From positions 184,642 to 248,641 of the forward strand of contig CAUYUJ010009391.1 in NCBI GenBank assembly GCA_963575745.1: 64,000 nucleotides of DNA, read 5' to 3'. The position numbers and the translations under genes were made by a program. The number at the start of each line of letters is the position of its first letter. Within the stretch, counting starts at the first letter, position 1. This stretch comes from Prorocentrum cordatum (Eukaryota; Sar; Dinophyceae; Prorocentrales; Prorocentraceae). The notes below the pieces were generated by a model that was not told the DNA's origin, made no database searches, and saw nothing but the letters and a program-made list of their open reading frames with translations. This document shows, in pieces, positions 1-11,055 of the stretch.

Positions 1-977
1 AGACAAGCGCCCGCGGGGGTGGGACTTCCGACCCAAGTGATCGGGGCACAAGTGGGCCTGCTCAGTTCGCGGACACCCCCCCCCAGGCGTCGGGGGCGCC
101 GCAGCTCTCGCCGACGCGGCCTTCTCTCGCGTGCTCGCGTTCGGTCGCCCCTCCACCTCGCTTCTTCTCCCCCCCTTCCGCCTTCACCCGTCCTCTCTGA
201 TGGGGGTCGTGCGCGCAGCCATTCTGCGGATCGAGTCTATCACTGGTGCTCTGGGCCATGTCAGTTCTCAGGGTCGCCACGCGGCCCGTCATGGATCGCA
301 ATGCGTGCTTCCTGGACAACAATGATCTGGGTCAGCTGGGCGCAGCCTCCACCTCCTTGTACAAGGTGGTTTCCATTGCGCTGACCCCGTGGGCCATCTG
401 TGGCCCCGCTGTGCCCGGTGGAGCTCGCTGGGTTGGCAGCCCCATGGTCCCCAACCGGCCCTGTGCATCGAACAGCGATTTTGAGCTCGTGGACTGAGGC
501 CGCCGGGCAGTGTCCGAAAACCCCATGGTCGAAGTTGTCCATATGGATGCTCCTGGGAACGGCATGGGCAAGTTTCACCGCAGCGCCCGGCTTCGGCCAC
601 AATGCCTTGTGCTACCTCCTTCGGGTGGGAGGTGCACCAATACCCATGCGCCGCGAATTAGACAGCCCACGCTGGTCTCGTGGATCCACCCTTGACGGAG
701 TGCCCGGTGGCTAAAGTAGCCCACCCCCTGCGCCCCACCCCTTCTGGCACCGAGGTCGGCAACGGCTGGGTAACCTACTGCCGCACCGCCGGCCCATAGA
801 CCTGGCCACCCCACGGGGCATGGGGCCGTCAGTGCCGCCCCTCAGGGGCACCCACTTTGGACGACAGGGACTGGTGGCTGAAACAACCCACCTCCAGCGC
901 TACGACAGCAGGTGGGGGTCGCCTACCGTGTCCAGCGGCCGCTGGCTTCCCCCCTGCATCTCACCATTCAAGGTCTC

Positions 978-1321
978 TGCGGCTCTTGGCTGCGCCCCTC
1001 TCCGACACGTCCGTGCGGCTCTCGGCTGCGCCCCCCCATCCTGATGGCGAGATCGATCCGGCCCCGCGAAGGCGACTGGGCTGACACCCAGCGCCGGGTT
1101 GGATTCGCTCCCCCTCCTCTTCCTCCTCCTTCCCCCGCTCCCCATTCACCTGTTTCTGCGGCTCTTGGCTGCGCCCCCAACGAAGTGTGCCTTGGTTGAG
1201 GATGTGCCGGGGCCCCGGTCCGGTCCAAGCGTGGAGGCCCTGGGCACGGTGGTCGCGCCAACGGCACTTGGTTGCACCCCCCCACGTTCACTCGCAAATC
1301 TCTGCGGCTCTTGGCTAGCCC
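978..1321 (+). repeat. Dispersed 21-bp direct repeat, four copies
   Basis: The motif TGCGGCTCTTGGCTGCGCCC occurs at about 978-998, 1014-1034, 1157-1177 and 1303-1321 with one to three changes per copy. A weaker relative lies at 1263-1283. Spacing is irregular (36, 143 and 146 bp), so this is not a simple tandem array. Function unknown. Confidence 0.6.
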
Positions 1322-2388
1322 CCAGCTCTGTGAAGGGACATCATGACAGGGGGACTGACAGTTTCAGCCACCCCTGCGGGTCACACACTGGCCTAGAATC
1401 TCGCTCCAGCCGTGCCAGCGGACAGCTGGGTGCTCATCGCGGCGCACAGGGCGCGCCTGCGCCAGACGCTACAGCAGTGATTTCCCCCAGACCCTCTGGA
1501 CGGATATGACGTGGTGCATCGTCTGGTCGCCAGTTGAGCACGCTGTCGTGAGGACTCGTGGGAGTGGTTTCAACCCCTTCCCTTGGTCACCGCCACAGCG
1601 GCTAGCAGGGCCACCCCCGCCTGCGGGTCGCCCTGATTCACACGGTACGTCTCAGGGCGCTACAGGGGCTTGGCTTCGCGTAAGGTGAAGACTGGCGCAT
1701 CCCACCCGCTTCTGGTACTACCCGACGGCGGGCCTGGCGTGGGCGTGTTCTTGCACAAGTGGTTCATCCTTTGGCAGGTCATCGCGGTTCCCCCGGCTGG
1801 TCCTTCGTACAGGTGCCTCGGTCAGCGCTTGCAACTTTATGCCCCCGATCTTCCGTGTCGGATAAGTTGCACGCTGTGGACACAGGCGGCATTGACGTCA
1901 GGTTCGCTGACTGGGTATCTTTCGCTCTCGCGTTCAAGAGCGGCAGACCCGACGTCTGCGACAGTGAGTCACCGCGAGTGAGGCCCCCCTCTGTGCCTTT
2001 CCCCCTTTTTCCTGCCGCTGGGTGCCCGTCTGGCGTCCGCTGCGTCTCTCCTGTTCCCTCCTACCTCGCCTTCCGTGTGTCTTGGCCGGAGTTTGGTCTC
2101 GTCTTGGCCACCCCGTGCCGCTGCAGTGCGGTCCGTGCTCCGCGCCTTTTCGTGGTGTGTGGTTCGGCTGGAGCTTGGCGCCGTGAGGGCGACTGCTCCT
2201 ATCCGTCCGCCGCCGGTGCCGCGCTTGCGTCCCCATCCGCTGGGGTGCCTGCGACGGTCCCCAATGAGGGTCACTTTGTCCCTGGCATGTGCATTCGCTA
2301 CAGCGGCCTACGTGCCTCTGCAGCCAATTATCTCGCTCTGTGGCCCAGACGCTCATCCCGCTCACTGGATCTGTCCTTCGAGACGCCC

Positions 2389-2538
2389 AACCAAAAAATA
2401 ATCCCACCAGCGCTGCCGCCTGAGGTGGCCGGCCGCGTTTCTGTCTAAGCAAATTAGCTTCGCCCGTGGCCTGGACGTTGCCTTCGCCACCTGACCGCTG
2501 TCTCGTGGCCGCTGACCAAAAAAAGTAATCCCACCAGC
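2389..2538 (+). repeat. Short direct duplication
   Basis: A run of A followed by TAATCCCACCAGC occurs at 2389-2411 and again at 2513-2538, with ACC before the A-run in both. The pair lies just upstream of the LINE RNase H remnant. It could be a target duplication or residue of a retroposed tail, but the intervening 100 bp shows no recognisable element. Confidence 0.4.
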
Positions 2539-2572
2539 CCACGATGCCCAGACGAGTTGCCCTGATAATGGG

Positions 2573-2815
2573 TTCGCCACCGCGCGCTGGGTAAAGGCGC
2601 GTTTCGACGAGGAGGCGGCGGCGCGGCGCGGCATCTCCGAGGAGGATCGGCTCGGGAACGAGGCTGCCGATCGCCCGGCGGGCGCCGCCGCGACCGCCCG
2701 CTTGCCCGCGGCAGTCCTTCGGCAGGGGCGGGCTGTCCGGCTGGCTGCGTTCACGGCGCTGCAGACCATGTTGGCAGCAGCAGAGCTCGAGGCCCTGCAG
2801 GCCATCCGTGGGAGC
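2573..2815 (+). pseudogene. LINE RNase H C-terminal remnant
   Basis: An open frame of about 80 codons starts with no nearby ATG and reads like the end of the RNase H domain of LINE retrotransposons. A segment WVKARFDEEAAARRGISEED is followed by LGNEAAD, which fits the family pattern in which the helper His loop is followed by the last catalytic Asp (G-N-x-A-D). An Ala/Arg-rich helical tail follows, as is common after this domain. The catalytic His position is not evident (Arg-Phe where His is expected), and the upstream Asp and Glu residues are missing, so the fragment is inactive. After about 2815 the homology-like reading seems to continue in other frames, suggesting frameshifts. The frame itself is seen directly; the family assignment rests on motif recognition only. 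Confidence 0.6.
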
Positions 2816-3690
2816 CGCGGGCCGGGCGGCCCCCGCGTCCGCAGGCGGTGGACAGCGCCCTGGCCCAGGCGACGGCAGATTGGGAGACGGACGACGCGGT
2901 CGTGGCGCCGCTGCCGTGGTCTGGCAGACAACCCCGCGCCGCGCCGCGCGGCGAGCGGCTCGCAGCGGCCGGGCGCGGCCGCAGCGGCGCGGGCGTTCTT
3001 CGCTGGCGCCAGCTGGCGCGCCCACGTGGACGACGAAACGCTGTAAAACACTCACGCCCTAAAGGGCTGGTGGGGTTACACCAACCACAGTTGCCACCAG
3101 CTTTCCAATCAGCAGAAGCTGCACTGCCCGCCTATGATCACTCGTGGGGCAAAGTGCTACGTTCAGCTGCTCAGTCCCACCGGGGAGGCCATTACGCGCG
3201 AGGATTGCGCCAGCCAGCGGTTTACCACAACCATTGGCCCTTCACTTGCGGAAGTTCCCGCTCCCAACTACAGCCTTTCCTTTTTTCAGTCTCTGGGTCC
3301 GATCACGAACGCTAGCACGCAGCACAACCATTCTACATGACGTTCTCCAGCCTTCAAGACGAGAGTATGCACCACGTTGCGGACCAGCTGCAACGCCGAC
3401 GCCAACCCCTCTACGGCAGCATTTTTGGAGTGGTCCCGCCGCTCTGCCCCATCACTTTCTCCCACCGCCCGTCAGTGTATGGCAAGGTGCCTCTCCTTCG
3501 TTGCCCCCCTTCAGGGGAACCTACCTCCGCCGGCGTGCGAGGGCAACGCAGCGGGCCAGCGGCTCGGGAACGGGTGCTCACCGACGGGTATGTTTTTGGA
3601 AATGTGCCGAACGATCCCAGCTTTGGGGGCTTTTCTTCTGGCGCTGCGGCGTTGCCTGGCCAACGTGCCCGTTAGTGGAGTCCCCTTCAA
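2816..3690. other. No recognised gene
   Basis: Open frames at 2848-3315 and 3144-3809 overlap in several phases and show no domain. The first part may be the frameshifted continuation of the LINE remnant. Nothing else can be supported. Confidence 0.4.
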
Positions 3691-3694
3691 ACTT

Positions 3695-3801
3695 GGCATC
3701 GCTCGGACGTGTGCATTTTTCCTCGGCGGGAATCATTGGGGAGTATCCTGGATCCTGCGGGAAAACAAACAGGCGAATGGGGAATCGACGTCTGAGCGAC
3801 G
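3695..3801 (+). mobile_element. MITE-like element, ATCGCTCGGACGT family (copy 1)
   Basis: The left end GGCATCGCTCGGACGTGTGC (3695) and the right end with ACGTCTGAGCGA (about 3788-3799) are near-perfect inverses, about 105 bp apart. The interior (CCTCGGCGGGAATCATTGGG, then AATGGGGAATCGACGT) matches the other copies at 53669, 59348, 59474, 59599 and the larger copies at 17236 and 63170. No coding capacity. Classified as a short non-autonomous inverted-repeat element by structure and multiplicity. Confidence 0.7.
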
Positions 3802-3928
3802 ACACGTAGAGGGGCGCTGAAGCGGCTCAGCGTAGTGCGCCGGGTCGCTCCGCGCGAAGCACCGCGGCGCGGGGGAGTCGGGGGTGGCCTCGAGGCGCCG
3901 CGGCGGCAGCCGCGAGAACGAGGGACCG

Positions 3929-4551
<623 letters not shown>

Positions 4552-4679
4552 GTCCTTTTGTCCTGTGCGCCTCGCTGTGCTTCCCGGCGCCCTTCTCGCG
4601 ACTTGGGCATCCAACTCTCTCACGAATTTGATAGTAGGCGTGTTTAGTGGGTGGCATCCGAACTGCAAGTAAGCCATCG

Positions 4680-4907
4680 AGGAGGAGGAGATGAGGAGGA
4701 TGAGCAGGAGGAGGAGGAAGATGAGGAGGGGATTCTCATGATGATAGTGCCGCGGAGTCATGATTAAGCGGCCGAGCATGATGCCAATGGTGATGATGAT
4801 GGTGGTGATGGTTGCCATGATGGCGATTGTGGTGATGCTGATGAAGATGACGGTGGTTCTGAGGGTGATAAGGGTGATGATGATGATGATGATGATGATG
4901 GTGGTGG

Positions 4908-4953
<46 letters not shown>

Positions 4954-4985
4954 AATAGTGTGGTTGACCATGATGATGGTGATGA
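4680..4985 (+). repeat. GAG and GAT microsatellites
   Basis: Imperfect GAG repeat (4680-4735) followed by GAT/GGT repeats (4775-4985). It abuts the reverse-transcriptase remnant that begins at about 4986. Confidence 0.9.
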
Positions 4986-5580
4986 ATGGGGAGGAGCTCG
5001 ACCAAGAAATTGACGTGGAAATTTGCAATGGATGTATCATGCGATGTATTCAAGGGTGTTTATTTTGCTGATGAGTGGGACTTGCTGCTGGTCGTTTGCC
5101 AGGCTGACGTCACGTGTGCTGACGAAAGCGCAGTCCAGCTCCTGCACGTGCAAGCCCTCTTTCAGAGGGGATCTGACGAATCTTGCATCCTAGCCTTCTT
5201 GCGCGCGTGCGTCAACAGGAATACCAGGGTGACATTGCCAGAATCAGAAAGCTCACAATGGTTCGATTATGTGCAGGGTCTCCCGCAAGGCGATCCAGCA
5301 CCTTCCCGTTCGACGAGGTCATGGATTTCGTGTTGGAGCCTGTCCACCAGGAGTAGGCGGAGCAAGGGTTGACTTTCAAACTTTCCGATTCGAACGTCCA
5401 CATCTTCCACACTAGGATGGCGGACAAACCATCTTTCTGTTTGCGAATGAAATTGAGAGCGCTTCGGCGATGCTGGATGGAGGATCTGTTGTTTACCCTC
5501 TCGACTTGCGGTTTACACTTCAAGCATACGTTTCTACAGTCACCCGCCGCTGAATCTCTTGCAGGCTCGAGGCCGTGCAT
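4986..5580 (+). pseudogene. LINE reverse transcriptase fragment (broken)
   Basis: A 128-codon open segment (4986-5372) contains GLPQGDP at its residues 98-104, the conserved G-x-P-Q-G-D-P box of non-LTR reverse transcriptases. Just after this box the reading moves to another frame, where FDEVMDFVLEPVHQE is read, then an in-frame TAG, then a segment ending with LSTCGLHFKHTFLQ, which resembles the block after the YxDD loop. The YxDD catalytic motif itself is not seen. The upstream part would be the fingers region but has low similarity to anything I can name. At least one frameshift and one stop make this a decayed fragment. It is not collinear with the LINE at 46.5 kb, which lacks this portion. 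Confidence 0.6.
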
Positions 5581-6504
5581 CTCACCATGGCAGTCTGCCT
5601 GGAGGCAGGCAGAGGGGATGAGAGTTGCCCTGGTCGCAGCTCCACAACGCCGAAGATCCGAACACCGAGAGGCGGGGGGCACCGTGCCAGCGGGGGGCAT
5701 GGGCTTGGCTCCGCCGCCACGCGGGAGGCCGACCGCCCAGAGCCCCCGACCACTGGGGGGCCGAGCCTGGACCCCCGGCCCGCGTAGTTGTCCACGGAGA
5801 GCTCGATGAGCTCCGCGGCGGCATCAACGCCGACGCTGACCTCCGCGGCCGTGAACAGCAGCACGACCGCCGCGCGTAGCCAGCCCCCCCCCCCATGGGT
5901 CCGGCCATGGTGTGCAGGTCGCCCTTGCGGAGGGCCGAGAAGTCCAAGTGGCGGTGCCGGCGGTACGCTGCACGAGGAGACTCCGCGCCCCGAACTTGTC
6001 CTTGCCTGCGCCGCCCTTGACCTCGCCCTTGCCCTTGCCCGAGCCACAGCCGACCGCGGGGCGCGCCCGCCCCTGCGCAATCGACGGGTCGTCCGCCCCC
6101 TCGTCGGACTGCATCTCCATGATGGCGTCGTTGGCCCCCTCTGCCGCCGCCGCACCATGAAGCGCCAAAACCATCGCCTCCGCGACGCTTGTTCCCTCCG
6201 CCGCCTCGACCTGCCTCTCCTCGTCGTTCCCGCCCTGCCCTGCCACGCCGCCGCGGCCGCGCGGGCGACGGCGCCTCGGCGGGGCCGTCGAGGGGCCCGC
6301 CGCGTCCGCTGGCGCGTCGGCGCGGGGCGTCGCGGCGAGGAGCGCCACGGCCGAGCGGAGGATACCTTTTGCCGCCCGCAGGAGCCGCGCGGCCTCGCGC
6401 GGCCCGCCAGTGGCGAGCCCAGCCTCGGCGTGTGTCGCCATGAGGGCCACCCGAGAGGCCCCCACCGCTGATGCCGAACGGGCAACGTCTGACGAGCCCT
6501 GCAT
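5520..6504 (-). pseudogene. Unrecognised protein-like segments, minus strand
   Basis: A 226-codon frame (5824-6504) begins MQGSSDVARSASAVGASRV and continues with an Ala-rich helical stretch, a basic Arg-rich patch near residues 75-90, an acidic stretch (NDAIMEMQSDEGADD, about residues 132-146) and a Gly/Lys-rich linker. Toward its end the coding-like signal seems to pass to another frame that reads AAVVLLFTAAEVSVGVDAAA, a hydrophobic segment, and runs to 5520. The composition is more natural than the shadow frames on the other strand, but no domain is recognised. It could be a broken or intron-split gene, or chance openness in GC-rich DNA. Confidence 0.3.
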
Positions 6505-7600
6505 CAGGACGGCGCGGCGGCAAGGCCTGCGGCGGAACGAGCTTAAGCCTAGACGGTTCTAGAGGAGATGAAGTTTTCGGCACGGTGATCACGCCAGATG
6601 CGTCTTCGAGGAGGGCTTCATTCCACAGGTTGGCGTCTGGTGGTATCACGATGGCTATTTCCAAAAATTCATATTGTCCCGTGTCGCCGTGCGACGCCAA
6701 TATTATCAGTTGGCCACGGCACGGCCAACCATCTGTCGCGATGTTGCAGTTGACCGAGGAAGTCTTGTGGACGTCCAGGCGAGTGGAGTTCAATCGATTG
6801 CGAATCGCGATTGGCATCTGTTCGAAATCCGATGTTGCCCCCATGGCGTACACGAGACGCACGGTCTGCATTTTTCGCATGTCCTTCCAGCGTGCGGAAT
6901 TTCACGGACTACACCATCGGCTACTCATTGCTGTGCTTCAGTCTGCCTTGGCAGGCAACGGCGTGGCAGGAACTGTGCGGGCGGAGGGGCTAACGTTTGG
7001 CGCGCGATTGCCGCGGCTACTCCTTGCCGTGCTCGGTTGCGAGTTTGTCAGCTGCAGGTGCGGTCTGTTTGCAAATCTTGCTATGGCGACTGGCTTGTTG
7101 CAGTTGGTGGGACGGGGGGGGGGGGACTTAGGGGAGGTGCGTTCGTGGGCAGTTCGATTTGGAAGCGTTCATCTCGGAAACGTATAATCGTGCGTGTCTG
7201 CGTGTATGTCAAAATGCCTTACCCACGCGTTGGTAAAACGCGACCAAAGGCGCTGGCAATTGTATCTGAAGGTTGTTTGTCCGAGACATGTGCGGTTGAT
7301 GATCTCGTCCTGCCCGCAGGGCCATCTTGGCGATGGCGGCATCTTGAGTCGGGCGCGCCAGATGGAGTCTGTCTCGGACAGCGAGATCTTGGCTGAAGCG
7401 CGCGGTGGCAATGCAGTCGCGAGCGCAGAGAACAGAGCCAGTCCAATAGCATTCATCGTGCAACGTTTGCTTCCTCACGCCTGTGGCTGAGGCAACATTC
7501 TCTTTCACGGGTCATGCGGTGGCGTCGCAGTTAGGGCGAGCTCGCGGATTAGCGTCGTGATCTTTCAATTTGTCTCTAGCGGGACTTTAAATTTGAGCAG
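6505..7600. other. No recognised gene
   Basis: Lower GC than its surroundings, with several 60-240-codon frames on both strands that overlap each other and show no domain. A G-run at about 7109-7120 is the only simple feature. Confidence 0.5.
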
Positions 7601-7663
7601 GGGGAATGCCGCGCTGCGCGCGTCGGCGACAGTGGCGGGATCCAGTTCCACTCGGGCGGCGGC

Positions 7664-7849
7664 GTGGGGGGCCGCGGCATGGCTGCGCCTGCGTTTTCTC
7701 TGTCTCCTCTGCGAGTGGACGAAGCTGGTGCTCTATCCCGCGCGCTCTCGTTTGCGAGGGGCGTCTTCGTCGGTGCCGACGGCGCGCCTGCGCCGACAGC
7801 CGAGCGCGCTGCCTTCGCCTTGGCCACGAGAGATGTATTTTTTCACTAA
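7664..7849 (+). CDS. Small hypothetical open frame
   Basis: A short frame rich in Ala, ending in LATRDVFFH, with an amphipathic look (for example LSRALSFARGVFVGADGAP). It opens the stretch of protein-like plus-strand segments that runs to 11 kb. No domain, no supporting signals; it may be a fragment of the same decayed gene. Confidence 0.2.
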   Translation: MGGRGMAAPAFSLSPLRVDEAGALSRALSFARGVFVGADGAPAPTAERAAFALATRDVFFH

Positions 7850-8039
7850 ACGCGGCGCCCCGCCAGTCTGAACGCGCGCCTTGCAATTGCCATTGATTCG
7901 CCCCGCGTTTGCTTCGATGCCTGATCAGCAGACCGATGGCGATTCTACTGGGGCATTGTAGTCGGGTGGGAGTTTGGCCCCCGCCGAACAAGACATGGCG
8001 CGACGGTGCTGATCCTGACGTTCGCGACGATGGCGACGT

Positions 8040-8296
8040 CGATGGCGAGGGGGGCGAGGGGGGGGCGAGTGGGGTGGGATGGCGCTGCGGAGGAGAACGG
8101 CGAAACGCGCCAGGGGGTGGGGGGGGGGGGGCAGGGGGCCACGCTGGGGGAACAGAGGCGGGGCGGTGGGGCAAAGGGGGGGCGGGAAGTGAGCGCGAGG
8201 AGCGCGAGAATTGCGAAGCCGGAAAAGAGGGGCGGCATGCGAGGGGCAACGGGGGAGGTGGGGGGGGGGGGGAGAGTGAGGGGGGGGGGGTGTTTC
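8040..8296 (+). repeat. G-run-rich tract
   Basis: Multiple runs of six to twelve G separated by short spacers (for example 8123-8136 and 8281-8290). The strand could form G-quadruplexes. Open frames here encode mostly Gly or Pro and are not credible genes. Confidence 0.75.
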
Positions 8297-8511
8297 AATG
8301 TCGCTCCGCCAGTAGCTGTGCAACCTTCGCGCGGTGCGACGTGTTTTTGTGCTTCGTCGTTGACCTCTCGCTGTGATGCGGGGGTCCGTGCGCATCGCCA
8401 CCGCGCTGTTCAATTTGCGCGGCTGTGGGGCGAGATCGCGGCGGCGGAAGCGGCGCCGCAATATTGGCCTCGCGACAGTCGTAGATCGAGTGCAACCTTG
8501 CCAAGTTTGTC

Positions 8512-11055
8512 TTGCCTCGCGCAACGGGGGTCCGACAGGGCCAGCCTGCAGGCTGGCCGCGTTGCCATGGTGGACTGTTTTGGAGAGCCAGACCGCGCGG
8601 ACATTCGAGACTTGCCCAGCGAGCGCGCGACGTCGCCGTCGAGGGTGTTCGGGGGTCCCACGCGGCATTGCTGCGCGCCATCGATCGCGGGAACGTGCGC
8701 GAGGCGGAATTCACGCAGGGTGAAAAGCGTTCGGCCGAATTGGACATGATGAGCGAGGGGCAAATTAAAGCGCGTGCGATCGTCGTCCAGGAAGCAGGGA
8801 CATAGCGGCCCGGCAGCAGCAAGGCGCATCAAAGGCCCGCGAGCGAATCGCCTGCAACCCATTCATTGAATCGCTTCGACGGAGGCCCGAAGAGCTGACC
8901 TTTGCAAGTCGTCGACGGGAGCGGCTCGCAAATGATCGACTTCGACAGCGGGGGCGATGGGCGGGGCTGCGCCGGGTCCTAGCGAGGAAGGCGATGCAAT
9001 CATAAAGGTAAGTGGGGAAAGGACAATTGCGGAGCACGGCGCGGCGTCGCCGGATAACGCGAGGGAGCGCTGCGAACGCGGCGATGACTGAGCCCTGTGC
9101 AAGGGTGGTATCCACGAGCGGGATGATGACCTACTGTGCATGCGAACCGCCGAATTAGGGGGCGTTGAGGCGTGGGGGGATTTGCGCGGCCTCAAGGATG
9201 GCGTTGAATTGGTCGCGCGCGTGCAATTCAAATCGTGCTCTGCCGCGCCGGGGGTGGCGTTCGCAGCCGAGATGAGCTCGGTCATCAAACCGGGCGTGCC
9301 CCGGAATACCAGCGGCTCCGATGATCGATTCGCCGACCTGAAGGGGGTCGTTGCCGAAATGGCGGGTCGCGACGACGGTTCGGCGGCCCCCCGCCGCGCG
9401 CTGGCTGACCTCGACGAGGGGCCCGAAGAAGAAATCTGCAAGATCTTGAAGGCCGAGGCCGCGAGGAGTTGCGAAAAGGGGTTAGCATGGGGCGCAGCGT
9501 CGTCGCTATCGGCGGCCGGTGCGCTGGGGGGGCTAGCGAGGCAAGTCGTCTCTGATGTGGCGATGGAACGATTGCGCGCGTGAGCCAGGCCCTCGACGAG
9601 GCGATGCGTCGCGTTGGCGCGGTCGCCGAGGGCCGCGGGGGGGCGCCGGGCGCGACCGAGGAGGGGTCGCCAGGTTCGACTAAGGGGAAGCCGGGAACGT
9701 GGCTTGCTTCCAAAGCTGCGCTACTCAGACCTTCGTGAACCTTCGAGCGACTCTGGCAACCGTTCGCCCAGTCGGCGCAGGGGTGCCGATCTAAAATGCA
9801 GGCCGGTAATCTGGGCGAGCTGCCGACGGGGGGGGGCAGGTCGCCGGCGCGCGAGCGCGAGGCAAAGGGCGGGTGGGCGACGGCAGGGGGGCTGGCAGCG
9901 GTCATCCAGAAACGCCCCCGCCATCGGGCGCCCCGCCTCCGCGTGGGCCGCTCAGCCCCGTCGTCGTGCCCGCCCGCGCGCGCGGGCGACGCCGCTTGCC
10001 CGGGCGTCGGCCAGGCCGCGCCGGGCGACCTCGTCATATCTGAGGACGTCGTCAATCTCGCGATGCACCTTGGCCGTGGCCCTAACTTCAGGGAGACGCC
10101 GCCGCGAGCGGTTCAATGGGCCAGATGGGCGCGGGAGTGGCGGCGCGAGAATTTCGCGGGGTGGAGTGCCCGCGCGACGCGTGCCCCGCGGGGCCCGCGG
10201 GGCAGCGCCATTTCCAGTGGAGTCTGCGGCAACTATCATGACTCGAGGTTCTTCTTGTTGACGTGTGCCGGATGGCAGAAATGGTCCATCTCGCGGGGCC
10301 GCCTGCGCCGGCTCGCCGGCGCGAGCGGCGCGGCGAGCGGCATCAGCTGGTGTCTGTCATCCAGGGTTGCTCGCAAGGGTTGCCCAGAACTGCGCGGGTC
10401 GCCTCAGCTTCTCGGGCGCAGCGAGGATTGGGGTGTCAGCGTTGACGCGCGTGTTTGCTTGAATGGTGCCCCGGAGCGGCGGGGTGGCACGGTGTCGACA
10501 TGATGACCGCGCGGTCAAGCGCGCGTTGGCTCAGTGACGCTGCGATCGCTGGGGTGAAGGACATTCGCATCGACTCCACCACGTGGGCCGACCGCGGCAG
10601 CATCCTGCCCAGAACATGGGTAGTGCGATACTTGATCAAAGAGCTCGCGCAGATTTTCATGACGTTGGGCGGTGGTCTTTCGATGTCCTGCAACGACGTC
10701 GGCAATGTCATCGGGGCGCCCGGCGGATGGAATCGTCGCCCCGCGCGACCTTCCTGCAGCCATGTGCCAGCCTCGCGATTTCCAGTGCCTCTAGTGGAGC
10801 TGACGTCGGGGCGCGCGATCAGATGGGCGGGTGCGTCCATCGGTTGTCCAGCTACCAGCAAGGGTCTACCACGTGTGGGGCACTAGCCAGATTTTTGGGT
10901 CTCGCTCGGGCGTTGGCTTTGGCGAGAGGTGCGGGCACTTCCACTGCGAGTGTGTCGCGCCAGACCTTCGCCACCCCGACTGCGCCAACTGGAGGGCAGC
11001 CGGGAGGTGTATTTTTCATCAGGTACAGGTCGACGCAACAGCTTCCCAATGACGA
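8512..11055 (+). pseudogene. Decayed or split unknown protein-coding region
   Basis: Successive plus-strand segments with natural, charged composition occur in changing frames. They include a piece to 8805 ending QIKARAIVVQEAGT, a second-frame piece reading through ERIACNPFIESLRRRPEEL (about 8770-9005), the frame from 8957 to 9583, a shifted continuation 9583-9738, then weaker pieces at about 9796-10500, 10455-10886 and a Cys/His-containing piece (CGHFHCECVAPDLRHPDC) near 10930-10985. The frame changes and stops suggest a pseudogene, although unrecognised introns with non-canonical sites, known from dinoflagellates, could produce a similar picture. No family was recognised. Confidence 0.35.
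8957..9583 (+). CDS. Hypothetical protein, one in-frame TGA
   Basis: From the ATG at 8957 the frame reads MGGAAPGPSEEGDAIIKVSG and stays protein-like to 9583 apart from a single TGA at about 9089. From the ATG at 9140 it is open for 147 codons, ending ARQVVSDVAMERLRA. The product would be acidic to neutral, helical, with a short Ala/Gly/Leu-rich stretch (AASSLSAAGALGGLA) that is too short and weak to call a membrane segment. The stop overlaps a second frame that starts SQALDEAMRRVGAVAEG and runs to 9738, so a one-base slip may have ended the gene early. AAGGTAAGT at about 9003-9011 resembles a splice donor. Function unknown. Confidence 0.35.

Larger units (their letters stand above)
1..2570. 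other. No recognised gene
   Basis: GC-rich stretch with many short overlapping open frames on both strands, none with a recognisable domain or a consistent coding signature. Frames around 246-700 (+) read as moderately protein-like but are broken by stops and match nothing I recognise. The only structure seen is a degenerate 21-bp repeat (978-1321) and a small duplication around 2389 and 2513. Confidence 0.5.

Noticed and set aside
1934-3055. 373-codon minus-strand frame
   Set aside because: Arg/Pro/Gly-rich composition expected of GC-rich shadow frames; it overlaps the plus-strand RNase H remnant.
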